A stretch of 64,000 nt of DNA from Epiperipatus broadwayi (GCA_028023455.1 JAQFVV010000112.1:1366001-1430000); one strand, 5' to 3'. Shown: positions 24,508 through 37,458, numbered from the stretch's first letter. Notes: generated by a model from the letters alone, not told the origin. Program-made: numbers and translations.

Positions 24508-25260
24508 TTGCCATTGTCTTCAATTATTGATCCTCTACAGATTAAAAGTTCCTTCTCTACATCATTCCTTCAAATCTTATTTATCCATTTCACACATGGT
24601 CTCCCTCTAGGTGTTTTAAATCCTGTTTGAAACTTTGGATTCCATCTTCTAACCCCACTTCTAAAAACATGTCTAGTCTGGCTTCATTTCATCATCTTTA
24701 ATTTTTGAAATGATATCAGTAATATCTGTTTGTTCACTCATCCATGAGTTACCATTTCTATCTCTTTGTTATTCCCATTGCATATATTTCCTTATTTTAT
24801 TACATAATCTACATATTGGTTTTCCCCTTAAGGATCCAAATCTCTAGATTATTTCTTATATTATTTTTCCATGCCTTATAAACATTTTTTGCTTTGCTTA
24901 TTTTTATTTTGTTACTGTTCATTATTTCTTATATTAATTCCCAGAGTATGCAAAATGTTTATTTTGTCTAGTGCAGATCGTCATTTTTTTATTTTATTTG
25001 TTTTGGCTATGATTTTGTATAGCCCATGTCTATTTACTATCTCATCATCTATAATGTTGATTTCAGTTTTTCTTTATCTTCAGCCATGATTATTATATCA
25101 TCTGCATATCTTAAATAGTATTCATTCTATTGTCTAATATTCTTGTACCCCCCCCCCTTTTTATCTTATCCATTCCTCTTTCAGTTTTATGATGAATAAG
25201 TGGATAAGCTTGGGTCTCTTTGTCTTCCTTCTTATCCAAGTTTATATCATTTCCGTACCT
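24508..25260 (-). pseudogene. Diverged RTE-type LINE 3' half with intact YADD
   Basis: On the minus strand a clear RT active site, YLRYADDIIIMAEDKEKLKS, lies near 25065-25130. It is preceded by a degraded RQGDPLSP-like block near 25220 and followed by MSEQTDITDIISKIKDDE near 24690-24745 and by a GRPCVKWI-type C-terminal block near 24585-24615. The order equals that of the RTE copies, but the sequence is distinct, so this is a separate subfamily. A 10-C tract at 25148-25157 and several stops disrupt the frame. The 3' end is near 24508. Confidence 0.65.
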
Positions 25261-26439
25261 CACATATTCTCATGTAGATTCAAGCGCACATATATATTAT
25301 TAAATGTTAAGTATATGCTACTATTACAAAATATTAAATTCTATTAATTGCAATATTATATATGCATCTTTAATTTTTTAAATCTTGGTATTTTTTGTTT
25401 ACTAGTATGATAGCATTTTATTTATTTAATTCCCGTTTAAAATTGCATTTTAATCTGTAGCTTCGCTTGTATTTCTATGCTTTTAACAAATTAATTTTAA
25501 CAGTTTTTTCTTCTTCTCTTCATTTCTGTCATTTTTAAGAAATTGCTTTTTGATTATCATAGTTGTTCTTTAAAAGCGTTCGATTATGCTTATTGGATTT
25601 CTCTCTTTTATGACACTTTAAGACTTTTGGTGAGGATTTTTTTTTCTTGATACTCATTAAGCGTACAAAAATCAGGAACGTTGTTGTATTTAAATTTAAA
25701 TAGATTTCTAAATGTCAAGGTGTTAATAATTTAAACAAATTTTATAGTTTTGACATTTGTCCATTTAAAACAGCTGTTTGAATGTGTTCATAATTAAATA
25801 ATAAAAACGCCTGGGTTTTTAATTCATGTAAAGTTTTATATGCGGCCATACATAAATAATAGTTTAATTTGAAACATTGAATATTGCATTTTTAATGAGT
25901 TTGCTTTTATAAACTGTTTTATTATCATGATATCCAAATGAGACAACAATTCCATTTTTTTCATCATCTTCTAAATCGATGCTAATTCTAAATAAACGGT
26001 TGAATGCATGGTACTCAGCTTATTTGTCAAATATTCAATGTGACGTAGTAAAATAGAAATATTGGGGAAACAAGTCGAATGAGGTTTGTTAAAAATAAAA
26101 AAGTTGCTTAAATATTTATTTTTAAAAAATATAACATTTACAACTGTTATAAACATTTTAAAGGAATAAACATATATAAGAACAAATTGAAACAATTATT
26201 GAAATGTATATGAAATGTTATTGGTAGTAAGTAAATATTCAATAAACTGAATGTGAAATTTGGGTGTTAATGGAAAAATGTTAAACATATCGCAACTTGG
26301 TAAGAAGATAGTAAACAATATATATGTAACTTAGAGGGGGTGTTTTGTTTAATCTATGTTCTACCTCATCCAATAATAATAGGATACAAATTAAGCCGAT
26401 AAAAAAGTAAACGATATTTCTTAAAAAATAAAGCATTCC
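25261..26439. other. AT-rich gene-free spacer
   Basis: Nothing recognisable was found. The 74-codon minus opening at 25971-26195 has no family resemblance. Confidence 0.4.
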
Positions 26440-27240
26440 ATAAGAAATTTATCAATTAGAAATTTAATTACAAAACCCAATCCTTGGATTGAATGTAAAT
26501 ATAAAATTTATCAAACATTACAATACAATAATAATAAAAAAAAAAACGCTCAAGTAATCTTTAAGAAGTTAACAACAATAAGTTTATAACCTTAAGACCA
26601 TGCGCTTGAAAAACGACAGTGATTTGTAGAGATCCCTACTGTCGTTTTTCAAGCGTATGGTTTTAAGGTTATAGCCTTAATATATATTACTTTATGTAAC
26701 GACTCAAATTTAATTATTACAATAATAAGTTTATAAATTAAAATGTTAAAAGTTGACATCTTTGAAATTAAAAAATATGTAATGAAGGCAAATGCATCTA
26801 TTTGCATAAGAAATTAAATTACGAAAATCAATCTTTGGATTAAATATCAATAAAGAATTTATCAAGCGCAACGTCTGTATAAAAATAAAAATTTTAATCC
26901 ATTAGAAAATAATTGATGGCAATAAATGTATGGGGAATTTATTCAAAAATGTATTCTTATGTAAAGTTTTTAAAAAAAGAATATGCCGTGAAAACCACGC
27001 ACGTGAAAAGTTTCATTTACATTATTGCTTAAGCATTATTTACTTTTTTATTTCATACAGATTTTAGACAAAACTTTCTACAAACACCTTTTTGCGTTTT
27101 AATTTCTTAAGCATGTATTGCTGTCAATTACTTTTTTATGGATTATGTGGCTTATTTTTGTATTATTATATTTATTGAATTTATTTATATTCAATCCACA
27201 TTCTGGTTTTGTAATTTAATTTTTTAAAAAATGCTGATAT
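26440..27240. repeat. Nested direct and inverted repeats
   Basis: A block at about 26448-26518 (TTAGAAATTTAATTACAAAA, CCTTGGATTGAATG, then AAATTTATCAAAC) recurs in direct orientation at about 26806-26868. It recurs again in inverse orientation at about 27165-27228. The segment near 26897-26935 (CCATTAGAAAATAATTGATG) also has an inverse partner near 27110-27145. The whole looks like a foldback element with arms of about 170 bp plus an additional tandem unit that carries the hairpin at 26585-26673. Confidence 0.6.
26585..26673 (+). repeat. 36-bp hairpin, pairing fully on + strand RNA
   Basis: The arm 26585-26620 pairs with 26638-26673 around a 17-nt loop. At the DNA level there are only two mismatches. 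On plus-strand RNA both would be G.U pairs, giving an uninterrupted 36-bp stem. The length is in the range of hairpin precursors of small RNAs, though the near-perfect pairing is also expected of a young inverted duplication. No expression evidence is available here. Confidence 0.85.
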
Positions 27241-28021
27241 TGATCTCACTTATTGAATGTCATTGTGCATTGGCTTGATTGCTAAATATAATATTTTCAG
27301 GTTTTGTAAATCTGCTAGGTGGGTAGTAGTTTCACCAATGGGTAGTTCACATATGTAACGAGCATCTTAGAGATCTTTCATCAGTTCATAAGAATGATAA
27401 AGAATTTTTTATCGTGTTTAGATATGGAAATTTAGAGGCTGTATTGTATAATAATAATGATGATGATGATTTTTTTAAAATAAAATATTCCAAGTACAGC
27501 CTGACACAATTTTTTTTGAAAGCTGTGAAGAGCATTAGGAACATTATGGATTCAGAAACAAAATAAACATTTTTAAATTTCTCATTAACAGATTTTTTTT
27601 TTTTTCACAGAATGAATTTTGAGATCTTACTTTAAGTATAGTCATCATATAACAAGAAATTTTTAGGGAAATATACATTTTAGAAAAGAAGTATTTTCTT
27701 ATTAGATTTCAATGTGATGAAATGATTTTTTTAAAAAAAAAAAGATAAAGATTTTTTTAAAATTCACTTGCTGTTTCAAATTGCCAGATAATCACTATTT
27801 TTTTAAAACTTTTATTAATATAAATGCATAAAGTTTTTGTTGCAGTTGTTTTTAAAACTTAATATGAGTTTTTAATAACCAGAATCTTACATTTTTATAA
27901 ATATAAAAAGAAACTAGTTTGAAATAATCTTCCAAGCCATACCAAGAGGACAACTTAATACGTTTATTTCTTCAATTTAATATAAGTTGATAAATTCAGA
28001 AATAGACCCAATGAAAAAATA
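27241..28021. other. AT-rich gene-free spacer
   Basis: No gene or family-level repeat is recognised. A short GATGATGATGAT run lies near 27458. Confidence 0.4.
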
Positions 28022-28062
28022 GATAACTTATATATGTAATGTGACATCTGACATGATTTTTC
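28022..28062 (-). repeat. GTCAGATGTCAC repeat, short third copy
   Basis: The minus strand reads GTCAGATGTCACATTACAT followed by ATATAAGTTATC, matching the terminal segment of 7378-7475 and 15358-15450. Only the end is preserved. Confidence 0.4.
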
Positions 28063-28229
28063 TGTAAACTTATATATAGATATGTGAAATGTTTTTGACC
28101 CGATTAGTGCAAAAATTGGAAAGTTGTATGGGTAATTTCCTTCAGATAGACTGAAACAAATGAAAGCATAATAGTGTGGAATTTGTAGGTGGGGAGAGGG
28201 GGGTATTTATTATGAATTCTCCTTTGTCA

Positions 28230-30660
28230 TTTTTATGAGAAAAATCCAAAGAATAGATGAAGATATTGTGGAATTGAATGATATTTTGATTAACAGAAAA
28301 TATGTATTTCAAAGAGGGATGGAATGTGCTTTAAAAATTCAGCATAGAAAATTATCGATTAGTGAGATATTAGATATATATGTCATCTTAAAACTAAAGG
28401 CAAAAGCTATTAATAAAAATGCTATTATCATTTGCTATTCATAAGTCCTAAAAATGTTCCAGTTAACTCAATCTACAATTTATAAGCCACTTTAAAATAT
28501 TAACAGATTTGGAAGATGGTTTAGACTTGAACAAAATCTATAAGAAAATAAAGGATATTCTACAAACAACAGCTTCATAGGGCATTTTGGTACCAATAGA
28601 CTCTGGTATTTATATTCCATTTTATGTTTAGTGATTCTTTAAGCACTGCAAGTGGACGAAGTGAAACAGTACTGGGCTAACTAAATGATAAATTTTAGAT
28701 TCTTTTTTTTTTTATAGAAGAGATTTGTCATAAAAACTACTTTATAATATCAATTAACAAATTAATTTATTATAAATTCTATATGTAATACAAAACTTTC
28801 TTATAACTTGTCATTGATAGGTTTGCTCATAAACTTTTAGTATTGTTTATCTTTTTAATTTCTTATTTGGTTTTGAGAAAAAAAGGAGGAAGAGTGGTAG
28901 GAGCAAGAAAAAAAACTATAAAACATAGGTAAATGAACAACTCAAGTTTTAGGTTTTAGATTCTTTTTCTAATAAAAACAAACAAAACAAGAAAAAAATT
29001 ATTGTATCATGTGAAAATATTTGATTTTTATTAGTATTTTTTTAAAAAACTATTTTCATATATCTATATTTTATATGTATAAAGTAGGATGAATCTTAAA
29101 TTTATTGATTAGTTATTCTAGTATTGTTTATGACATCAACTGTCAGTGTTTTAAAGAATCAATTAAAAGTAAAATGGAATGTAATATGCAAGTCCATAGA
29201 TATCTGACTTTTTATATATAGGCATAGAAAATGCTTTTGAATGCACCAATGCTAGAAGTAGAAAATACTTGTATGAAACTGAATTGAGAAGTGGTGTGTG
29301 TAGAATTTGGATAAAAGAATATCTGTATTTTATAAATCCTTTTTCTTTCTCTCTTTCTTGATAAAATGTAAAGAGAAAATGAGGGCTTAAAAAGAGTTTA
29401 ATTGTCTTTGAGTACCAAAAATATGTATTTCAAGACAAATAAAACATTAGCAATATTCCAGTAAATTTTCAAATAAGATAAAATAATTTATGCAGAAGAG
29501 AAGAGAAAAAAGAAAATATTTAAAAACTATCCATTTAAAAGAATTGAATGTGTGAAATTCTACAAATTGACACAGAAAATATTTAATGATGACATAAGGA
29601 AATATAATCTTTGAAATAATTAAGAAAGCTATAGAATTGAATAAAAGTATAACATATATAAAATGCATCTTGCTTCAGGAATTGAAGTTATTTCTGCAAT
29701 ACAAAAAGATTGTGTTATTAATAAAAGAGGAATGATGTGAAATATGCAGATTTCCTCAAAAAATATATCATAATGAAGAATGGGGGGTGGGGGTGGATAA
29801 TCCATAATAAATTCTATACCTTTTAAATGAAGGAAAGAGAAATGAAATTAAATCTATGAAGAATGAAAAGGCTCCAAGTAATAGTAGGATCACCATAGAT
29901 GTTTTAGAAGAAGCATGTGAAGAAATAGAAAAATTCTTGGCAATGTTATTCTTCTAACATTTAAATGATAAGAATGTAATAGATAATTGGAAAAATGCAA
30001 TATTGCTGTATATATTTTAAAGAAATAAAATATGAATATATTTGAAATTATCAATTTTTTATTCATTTCACTACAAGTTTTTTACTAATATTAAATACCA
30101 TCTACAGAGAACCTTAGATATGTCAACCAAAATAACTGATTTAAAAATGATTATAAATATCAAAACAAATTGGAGAAAAAACTAGAGAATATATGTTGCC
30201 ATTTTATATTGGATTTATCAATTACAAAAAAAAGTGTTTTTATTTGGATTTTTCGTATAGTTAATGCTTTGTTCATGATGTAGACTTTAGAATATTGCCA
30301 AATTCTAAAAAATATTTATCAAAATGTGATATCAGCAATAAAACTATATATTGACCATTAAAAATATTAATATTGGTAAAGATGGATGATCTCATTTTTC
30401 TAAAACATTTTATAATATATAAATGGGAAATATTTTGCTGATAAAATGAAAAACAGAGTTAATAGAAATTGCTTAAGTCATCTAGACTGTGAAAATATAT
30501 AATTTTTGTAGTGAATAATGCCTCTGAACTGCAGGAATTGCTACAAACGCTATCAGGTGAAAGCAAGAAAGTAGCTTAAACGTAAATGCTATAAATATTG
30601 AAATAACTATCATTGGATTTTCCCAAAAAAGAAAATAAAGATTGGAAGTAAGGAATTAGA
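28230..30660 (+). pseudogene. RTE-like LINE, long but decayed copy
   Basis: The plus strand follows the same domain order as 34712-37458 in broken frames. It shows DIVELNDILINRKYVFQ (end of the endonuclease) near 28260-28310; LTDLEDGLDLNKIYKKI near 28500; EFMQKRREKRKY near 29488; KNEKAPSNSRITIDVLEEAC near 29862-29925; the NYRPISLL equivalent near 30045; the LCFGFVDYEKAFD equivalent near 30238; and NNASELQELLQTLSGESK near 30510-30570. Stops are frequent. Sequence homology ends at 30660, exactly where the foldback half-element begins, and does not resume beyond it. The segment after the active site retains the bases lost in the copies at 1-868 and 34712-37458. Confidence 0.75.
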
Positions 30661-30840
30661 ACAGGCAAAACTCTCCACACAGTAGTGCCACTCAGTGCAA
30701 ACCAGAGTAATCAATGGATGCCAGAAGGCTTGTGCATAAAATTTCTATTAAGTACCTACTCATCCAATAACCCTAGACTAGTTTCTAGCTTGTGGCTTTC
30801 ATCAGTGAAGAGCCTTGGATCTGAGAGTACTATTCTCACT
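30661..30840. mobile_element. Foldback family-A half copy
   Basis: It starts ACAGGCAAAACTCTCC and matches the left arm of 9297-9662 through AATCAATGGATGCCAGAAGG, TCATCAGTGAAGAGCCTTGG and ATCTGAGAGTACT, then stops near 30830-30840. The inverse arm is absent. It sits at the end of the LINE remnant at 28230-30660. Confidence 0.75.
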
Positions 30841-33800
30841 GCTTATATTGAGATAAATTCAAAAGCTTGTTAGTTGTTAAATTGTCATTTATGAACCAAT
30901 TAGAAACATTTCTAACCATTCAGAGCAATAAATACCTTTGGTCTCCTCATTTTTTTTTGTCCATTGATTCTTAATATGTAGAAGTTTCTATCAAATACTT
31001 CCGAATGATTTTTACACAATTGACACAAACTTTAACATTCAAGTTCCTAAACTCAAGATTATTTCCATGCCCTATAACATTTTTCTGAAATAATATTAAT
31101 CTGTATTATAAATCTAATGAAATCATATGTGCAGTATGGTAAAATGTCATTATACAACTTGTATAATATTTATCTTTACGTCATTGAATAATTCCAATCT
31201 TCAGTCATTACTTTGGTGCAATAAGTGTTTTTTATAACAAAACGTCAAACAAAACAGTATAAACAATATATACTATAGAGGCCAATCTTGTCATATATTT
31301 AACAAAATAAATGTGACGTATAATTCAACAAAACTGGAAATACTGCATGTATTGGATACAATTAAATACAGCATAGCTTTCTCAGTGAACACACGTTTCA
31401 TGTCCACTGAATATTGGAAAACTCAGAAGAGAGATGGCTGAAATCTAATAAATATATCAGGAAAAGATATAACACTGTATATCAAAATGTGTGTGATTGA
31501 TTTATAGAATATATCATATATTATATGTATTGGAGGAAAGCGATTTTCACAAACACTGTAAACTTTAGATTTTATTTTAATTAAATAAAGAGGACTCTTG
31601 GAAAGAGATGCCAAAAATTAAATTTGTGAAAAAATAGAAATGATAATATCTATTAACAGATTGATTTTGAACGAAATATCCACAACTGCAAGTTTTTATT
31701 TTGAATATAATTAAATTTGACATTATGCAGTGAATTCATATTAATAGTCAATGTGCTGAATAACAATGATTTAAAAAGCAGTCATCTCATCAAATATAGG
31801 GAAGCCACACTATCTGCTATATTTTATCCCCAGTTCCTCTTGAATATATTGAATATAGTAATAGCTTCACTGTATTGAAAAAAACTGATTATAATTAGTT
31901 ATCTTTAATCATAAATGAGATTTATTAGAAAGACTTGATATACAAGGATATGATTTATAAGATAAAGCTAATGTGATTCTGTCTGCTAAATAATGCATAA
32001 GAGAAATGAAATGACACTAATAACAAAAAATAGCAAATACAAGGCTAGCTACCAAATCAAATTTATTTTATATGGACAGATGACTTTCTGTGGCAACTGT
32101 ATCTAAACAATTGAGTGAATGAGTACATAATTCAAATTGCAGAAATGATTGACAATTAAAATATAACAAACAACAACAACAAAAAAAGAAATGTAGAAAA
32201 TCTGAAAACATAATGCAAGAAAGAAAGAGGAGCAGCCAGATTACAAAATGTTATGAGACATTATGGATACATAAAAAATTGATAAAAATATTCCGCAAAT
32301 TAATCATGGGATGACGATATTGTACTATGTGAGCACCAAAGAAAATAATTCTTGATAAAGATGCTTATGCAATAATCAAAAATTGCAGTACCAGTGGATA
32401 GATGGAAGAAGAAAAATTGGCCCAATTCAGGAATTAAAGATTAGTTTTTGATATTGTTTTTAAATAATATAACCTCTCTCTTATTGTTCAACTGGACAAA
32501 AAGTCATAATTTCAAATTCACATTTCATAAATTATAAGTGCTTTATGAATCGATATATTGTGTGCTTGTAACTGAAGATTTCAGATTCTTTCTCATTTTT
32601 TACTATCTTGTTAATTTTATTGTTTGTTTTGTGTATTCTGTGTTTCTTCTAGCTATGGCAACTGCTGGTAACTCCATATACACAAAACATCAACACAACA
32701 TTACATCATTTTCAAAGATTTCTAACATAAGATTTTTTTTTTTTTCTCTAGTGTCATCTGTTCTAAGCTATGGCTGCCAGATGATAATGAATTTCAGACA
32801 AAAAACTTGATATTAAAAAGAAATTGTTGGAATAAACAATATTAGTTACAGTTTTGAATTTTTATTCTTCATTGATAATGACCAAAACCAATCTCAGAAT
32901 GAAGATTAATATTGCATGATTATCCAGTAACCATTGGTAACTCAAGCTTACAACAAAAGATACTAAAGTATAAAGAGAAGAAATGCTACTGCTTTTACAG
33001 AAATCTAGAATGTTTTCTTGGAAGTTTTCTTACAATGGTAAATTATGGAAGTATCTTGTTGTTGCTTTCTTTTTTACAGTATTAGGGCTATAGCTCTTAG
33101 CAGTATTATTCAACTTTAGCCATGGATCATAATGATAGTATTGTTTATCACTTATCTTGTATTTCTCTTAATCTGGTTTGCAAGATCCTGTCACTAATAT
33201 TGATTTTGCTAATAAAGTTTATTGATCATCAGAGCATAAACTGTCTCTCCGGTGTTATAATGGATCTTCATGCCAAAGTGAAATGCTGTTGAAAGGGATA
33301 TGTATTTATACTTAATAGATAAACGTTTACATTTACCAAAATGAACAAACCATGTGCATTGTTTATGTTAATATTACATTGTTTCATTATATACATAGAA
33401 ACAAAGAAATTGATATCTTCGTTATTCAACTCTGCAAAATATTATTTCAGATTTTTTTTTACCACGTCATGTTCAAATTTTCTATCGACTTCATTTACAG
33501 AAATCTTTGAAGTGTCATTGAAAATTTGTTCAGTTATTTGGGGTAGAAGACATTTTTCACACTCTTTTTATTACTATTTTTATTACAACTAGAATTGAAT
33601 GAATAATGTATATTAAACTGGCAAAAATTGTAGGTTTTTTTGTTTCGTTTATCAAATTAGCTTTTTTCTCTAATTTCAATATTCCGAAGAATCAATCAAT
33701 ATTATATGCTAAAAAAAATTATTTCCTGTCAAAAGGAAAGTAAATTACTATTTTTATATATTTCACATACATACGTGTGTGTGTGCACAATTCATATTCT

Positions 33801-34711
33801 GTTGTTTGATTTTACATTTCTAACTCATGGTTGATTTTGCCAGTGCGAATTGTTTTTAATCATTTTAAATTAAAATCATTATAATCTCTCTGTTGGTAAT
33901 ATTAGAAATTGAATTTTATCCGTGTGTTGATTAATATTGATTGCATGGTCGTATTTATCTAATTAAAAAAAAAATACTTTATTTAATACCAGTTTTTATT
34001 TCTATTTTATATTTTATTTCTTGCGATTGCAGCAATTAAATATATTTGATAAAATTAGATATTTATTATTATTGGGATTTTTTTTCCTCTACCGACTCTA
34101 CAAAAAATTATAAATTAGATATTAATTATTTTATAAACTTGTAGCTAGTTATGCAGTGTTACAATATAAAACTATATTAGCAATTTAGTTTAGATTCAGA
34201 TTTTTAAAGTGTTTTTGATATTTCAATCTGGTAGAATAATAGTAACGAAAAAATAAAAATTGACTTTGGATTAAAGGAGCATTATGTTTAAAAAAAAAGT
34301 CTTCATTGCAGTAGATTCACATGCACCCTCCTTGCTGACAAAATTATAGGCTAAAAATTAGCCAGTGTGTGTGTGAATAAGATACCTCTGAATGTGAATA
34401 TCTATTATCATTAAAAAAGTTAATAAAAGAAATAAATAGTTACTCCTTTGTGGCCATCATAATCTCAAAAAAGGAAAAGAAAAGAAGAGAGATATAAAAA
34501 ACTGCTCTAGAAATGTGCTTTGCGGTGATTATCTACATATATAACGTGTTAGTCCATTTTTTGTGTGCATATTTTACGATTTTCTTTAACAGAAAACTGT
34601 TCGTTTTGAAATACTTCAACATCATGGCTATTTAGTTCTCCAGTATAGTTTATTCTTTGCCATAACTTCTTAACTTGAAAGAATTGATATCATAGTTCTT
34701 TAGAATATCTT
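30841..34711. other. AT-rich stretch, mostly gene-free
   Basis: Apart from the RT-like fragment at 32220-32340, no gene is recognised. Several openings of 60-105 codons have transmembrane-like low-complexity composition typical of AT-rich noise. Confidence 0.4.
32220..32340 (+). pseudogene. Possible LINE reverse transcriptase fragment
   Basis: In two adjacent frames the plus strand reads LQNVMRHYGY and then HKKLIKIFRKLIMG. This resembles the LRHYGIP.KLI.IIR..Y.G segment of LINE reverse transcriptases, which lies just before the RQGC box. The piece is short, and no other RT motif is secure nearby. Confidence 0.4.
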
Positions 34712-34950
34712 TGAGATCATCATCATTATCAACCATTATCAGTCCACTGCAGGATGAAGGTCTCTCCAAGTTTAATCCATCTTCTCCGATCTTTAGCTTC
34801 TCTTCTCCACATCACCCCTGCACACTTTCTTATTTCATCCATCCATCTCACATGTGGTCTCTTTCTGGGTCTTTTACAATCTCTTGGAATCCAGTTTAAA
34901 ATTTCAATTGTCCATCTATTATCTCTTCTAGCAATATGTCCAGCCCAACT

Positions 34951-35454
34951 CTACTTCAATCTTTTAATTTTTTCAATGATGTCAGTAACACCTGTTTGTT
35001 CTCTTACCCATACATTGCGTTTTCGATCTCTTCTTGTTACTCCCAACATACACCTCTCCATACTTCTTTGAGTGGTCTGAAGTCTCTGTATTGCTCTTCT
35101 ATTGAGTGTCCAAGTCTCAGATCCATAAGTAAGAACTGGTAAAACACATTTGTTAAAAACCTTCCTTTTCAAACATATAGGCATATTTCCTTTTAGTATC
35201 AAGTTATTTCTACCAAAAACACTCCAACCAATTTTAATTCTATGATTAATTTCCTCCATTATGTTTCCATCTGTATTAATAATCTGACCAAGGTATTTGT
35301 AACTGTTAACTTCTTCTAATTCATCATAATCAATCTTTATTTTCATATTTTGAGCAAACCGATTAAACATTACTTTAGTCTTTTTAACATTTATCTTTAG
35401 TCCTACTTTCATCTGATAACTCCTGCAGCTCTGAAGCATTATTTGCAAAAACAA
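34951..35454 (-). pseudogene. RT thumb and C-terminal part, shifted frame
   Basis: This 167-codon frame continues the LINE product after the frameshift: KVGLKINVKKTKVMFNRFAQ, then YDELEEVNSYKYLGQIIN, VLPVLTYGSETWTLNRRA, and EQTGVTDIIEKIKRLK up to the stop. The last block leads in relatives into WSWAGHIARR, but here the Trp codon is TAG. The first dozen residues, before KVGLK, are out-of-frame readings of the upstream part. The plus-strand openings over this region are antisense shadows. Confidence 0.88.
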
Positions 35455-37372
35455 TTACATCATCTGCGAAATCTAAATGACTTAAATAATCTCCATTTAC
35501 TTTCACTCCTTTAGTTTCCCATTTTAATCCACAAAATACTTCTTGCAGCACTGCTGTAAAAAGTTTTGGAGATATGGAGTCACCTTGTCTTACACCTTTC
35601 TCAATGTTGACTTTCCCAGTATCATTATGTAATCTAATTGTTGCTGTTGCATTTTTATAAATATTCTTTAAAATATGACAATATCCTGGATCTATACCTT
35701 GATGATCCAATGCTTTAATCACTGAAGAAATGTTTATAGAATCAAATGCCTTTTCATAATCTACAAATCCAAAACATAATGACAACTCATATTCATTTGT
35801 CCTTTCTATAACTTCTCTCAATACCTGAATATGATCTACTGTACTAAAACCACTTTTAAATCCAGCTTGTTCTCTTGGTTGGTGGAAATCCAATGTTCTC
35901 TGTAGACGAGTTGTAATTATTTTGGTAAAAATTTTATATAAAACTGATAAAAGGCTGATAGGTCTGTAATTTCTAATATCTTCTTTATCACCTTTTTTAA
36001 ATATTAATATTATTACTGCATTCTTCCAATCATCCGATACATCTTTATCATTTAGACATTTGGTATATAACTTTGCTAAAAAAATTTCTGTTTCTTCACC
36101 TGCTTCTTTTAATATATCAATTATAATTCCATCATTACCTGGAGCCTTTCCTTTCTTCATACATTTAATTGCATTTCTCACTTCTTCATTTAAAATTCTG
36201 GGCAATTCGGAAGATGTAATAGATATAGGAGGTACTTGATCTTTATTACTATATAATTCTTGATAAAAATTTTCTACCAATTTCATGATGTCATCTCTCT
36301 TTTTAATAATAATTCCATCGTTTTTCCTTATTGCAGATATAAATTTCCTACCAATACCAAAATGTTGTTTTACATTCTTAAGACTTTTATTTTCTTCTAC
36401 AGCTTTTCTTGCTAGTTCACAGTTGTATTTTCTTATATCGTTTTCAACTCTTTTCCGCACCATTTTATAAAATTCGAGATATTCAATTCTTTTTAGTGCA
36501 TCATTTTTGTATATCTTCATATTTCTTCTTTTCTTCATAAATTCTCTAGTTTCAATAGAAATTTTGTTGGTCAATTGCTGCTTTTGTCTACCAGCTATCT
36601 TTGTTACAGTTTTTAAAAGTGTATCAGTTATTTTCATATTAATTTCATTCAAATCTGAATCATGTTCAAAATCTACTAATACTTGAAATCGATTTGTAAG
36701 TTCTAATTTAAATTCATTAGAATGTTTCTGAAGATTAGGAATATCAACTGTAAATATTGTTTTTCTTAACAATTTTTGTCTTTCTAGTTTTACATTAACA
36801 CATATCTTACACCTTACTAATCGATGATCACTTCCTGTGTTAAATTTATTAAGAACATTACAATCTTGAAATATGTATTTCCTGTTAGTCAAAATATAAT
36901 CCAATTCTGCTGTACCTTCATTTGGATGTTTCCATGTCCATTTTCTTTTAACATTTTTCTCAAAAAAAGAATTCATAATATAAAGTTGTTTTTTTTCTGC
37001 AAACTCCACAAGTCTATGTCCTCTCTCATTTCTATTACCATAACGAAAATTACCTACAGCACTTTCATCTTTCACTTGTTTACCAATTCTAGCATTAAAG
37101 TCTCCCATAACAATTTTAAAATGTTGTTTACTCTTATCAAAAGCCTTTTGTACATCCATATAAAAATCTTCTACTACTTCATCACTATGAGAACTTGTTG
37201 GGGCATAAACCTGAATTATCTGCATTTGGTATCTGCTATTAAGTTGTATAACTAATCTTGCCACTCTGTCTGATACACCATCAATCTCCACAATATTGTT
37301 CTTCCACTTTTTATTTATAATGAATCCTACTCCACTTGTATTTCCAATATTTGTGCCTTTATAATAGAGCAT
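35384..37372 (-). pseudogene. Endonuclease-reverse transcriptase of RTE-like LINE
   Basis: This long open frame (662 codons from the first ATG; open further upstream to about 37458) encodes an APE-type endonuclease and a reverse transcriptase for target-primed insertion. Endonuclease motifs include QVYAPTS (about residue 54), MGDFNARIG (about 90) and TGSDHRLV (about 180). RT motifs in order are GKAPGNDGIIIDILKEAG (about 408), NYRPISLLSVLYKIFTKI (about 465), EQAGFKSGFSTVDH (about 500), FVDYEKAFDSI (about 535), GVRQGDSISPKLF (about 590) and the catalytic LDFADDVIVF (about 625). The frame then ends early at SDESRTKDKC because of a frameshift. Catalytic aspartates of RT are present. The initial Met is internal to the endonuclease, so it is not the native start. 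Confidence 0.92.
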
Positions 37373-37458
37373 ATGTCCACTTTTTAAATCAATTGTCTCT
37401 TCACCTTTTCTTCTAACTTCACAAAGTCCAATAATATCCCATTTAATATAATTTAATA

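Larger units (their letters stand above)
34712..37458 (-). mobile_element. RTE-like LINE, best-preserved copy
   Basis: A minus-strand non-LTR retrotransposon of about 2.75 kb. The open frame starts at a truncated endonuclease (about 37458, reading WDIIGLCEVRRKGEE) and covers the rest of the endonuclease, the full reverse transcriptase and the C-terminal domain, ending at a GATGATGATG-type tail near 34712. The 5' end is truncated: the first few dozen residues of the endonuclease are missing. The junction falls in a locally repeated AATATCCCATTTAATATAAT sequence. One frameshift near 35420 and a stop replacing the Trp of WSWAGH near 34950 show that it is not functional as it stands. Several relatives lie in this window. 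Confidence 0.9.

Noticed and set aside
29447-29668. 73-codon minus-strand frame
   Set aside because: Antisense to the LINE remnant at 28230-30660, where the plus strand matches the EFMKKRR region.
34711-35142. Plus-strand open frames of 62-105 codons
   Set aside because: They are reverse-strand readings of the RTE-like LINE; the family signal is on the minus strand.
36824-37255. 143-codon plus-strand open frame
   Set aside because: Antisense to the endonuclease domain of the LINE at 34712-37458.
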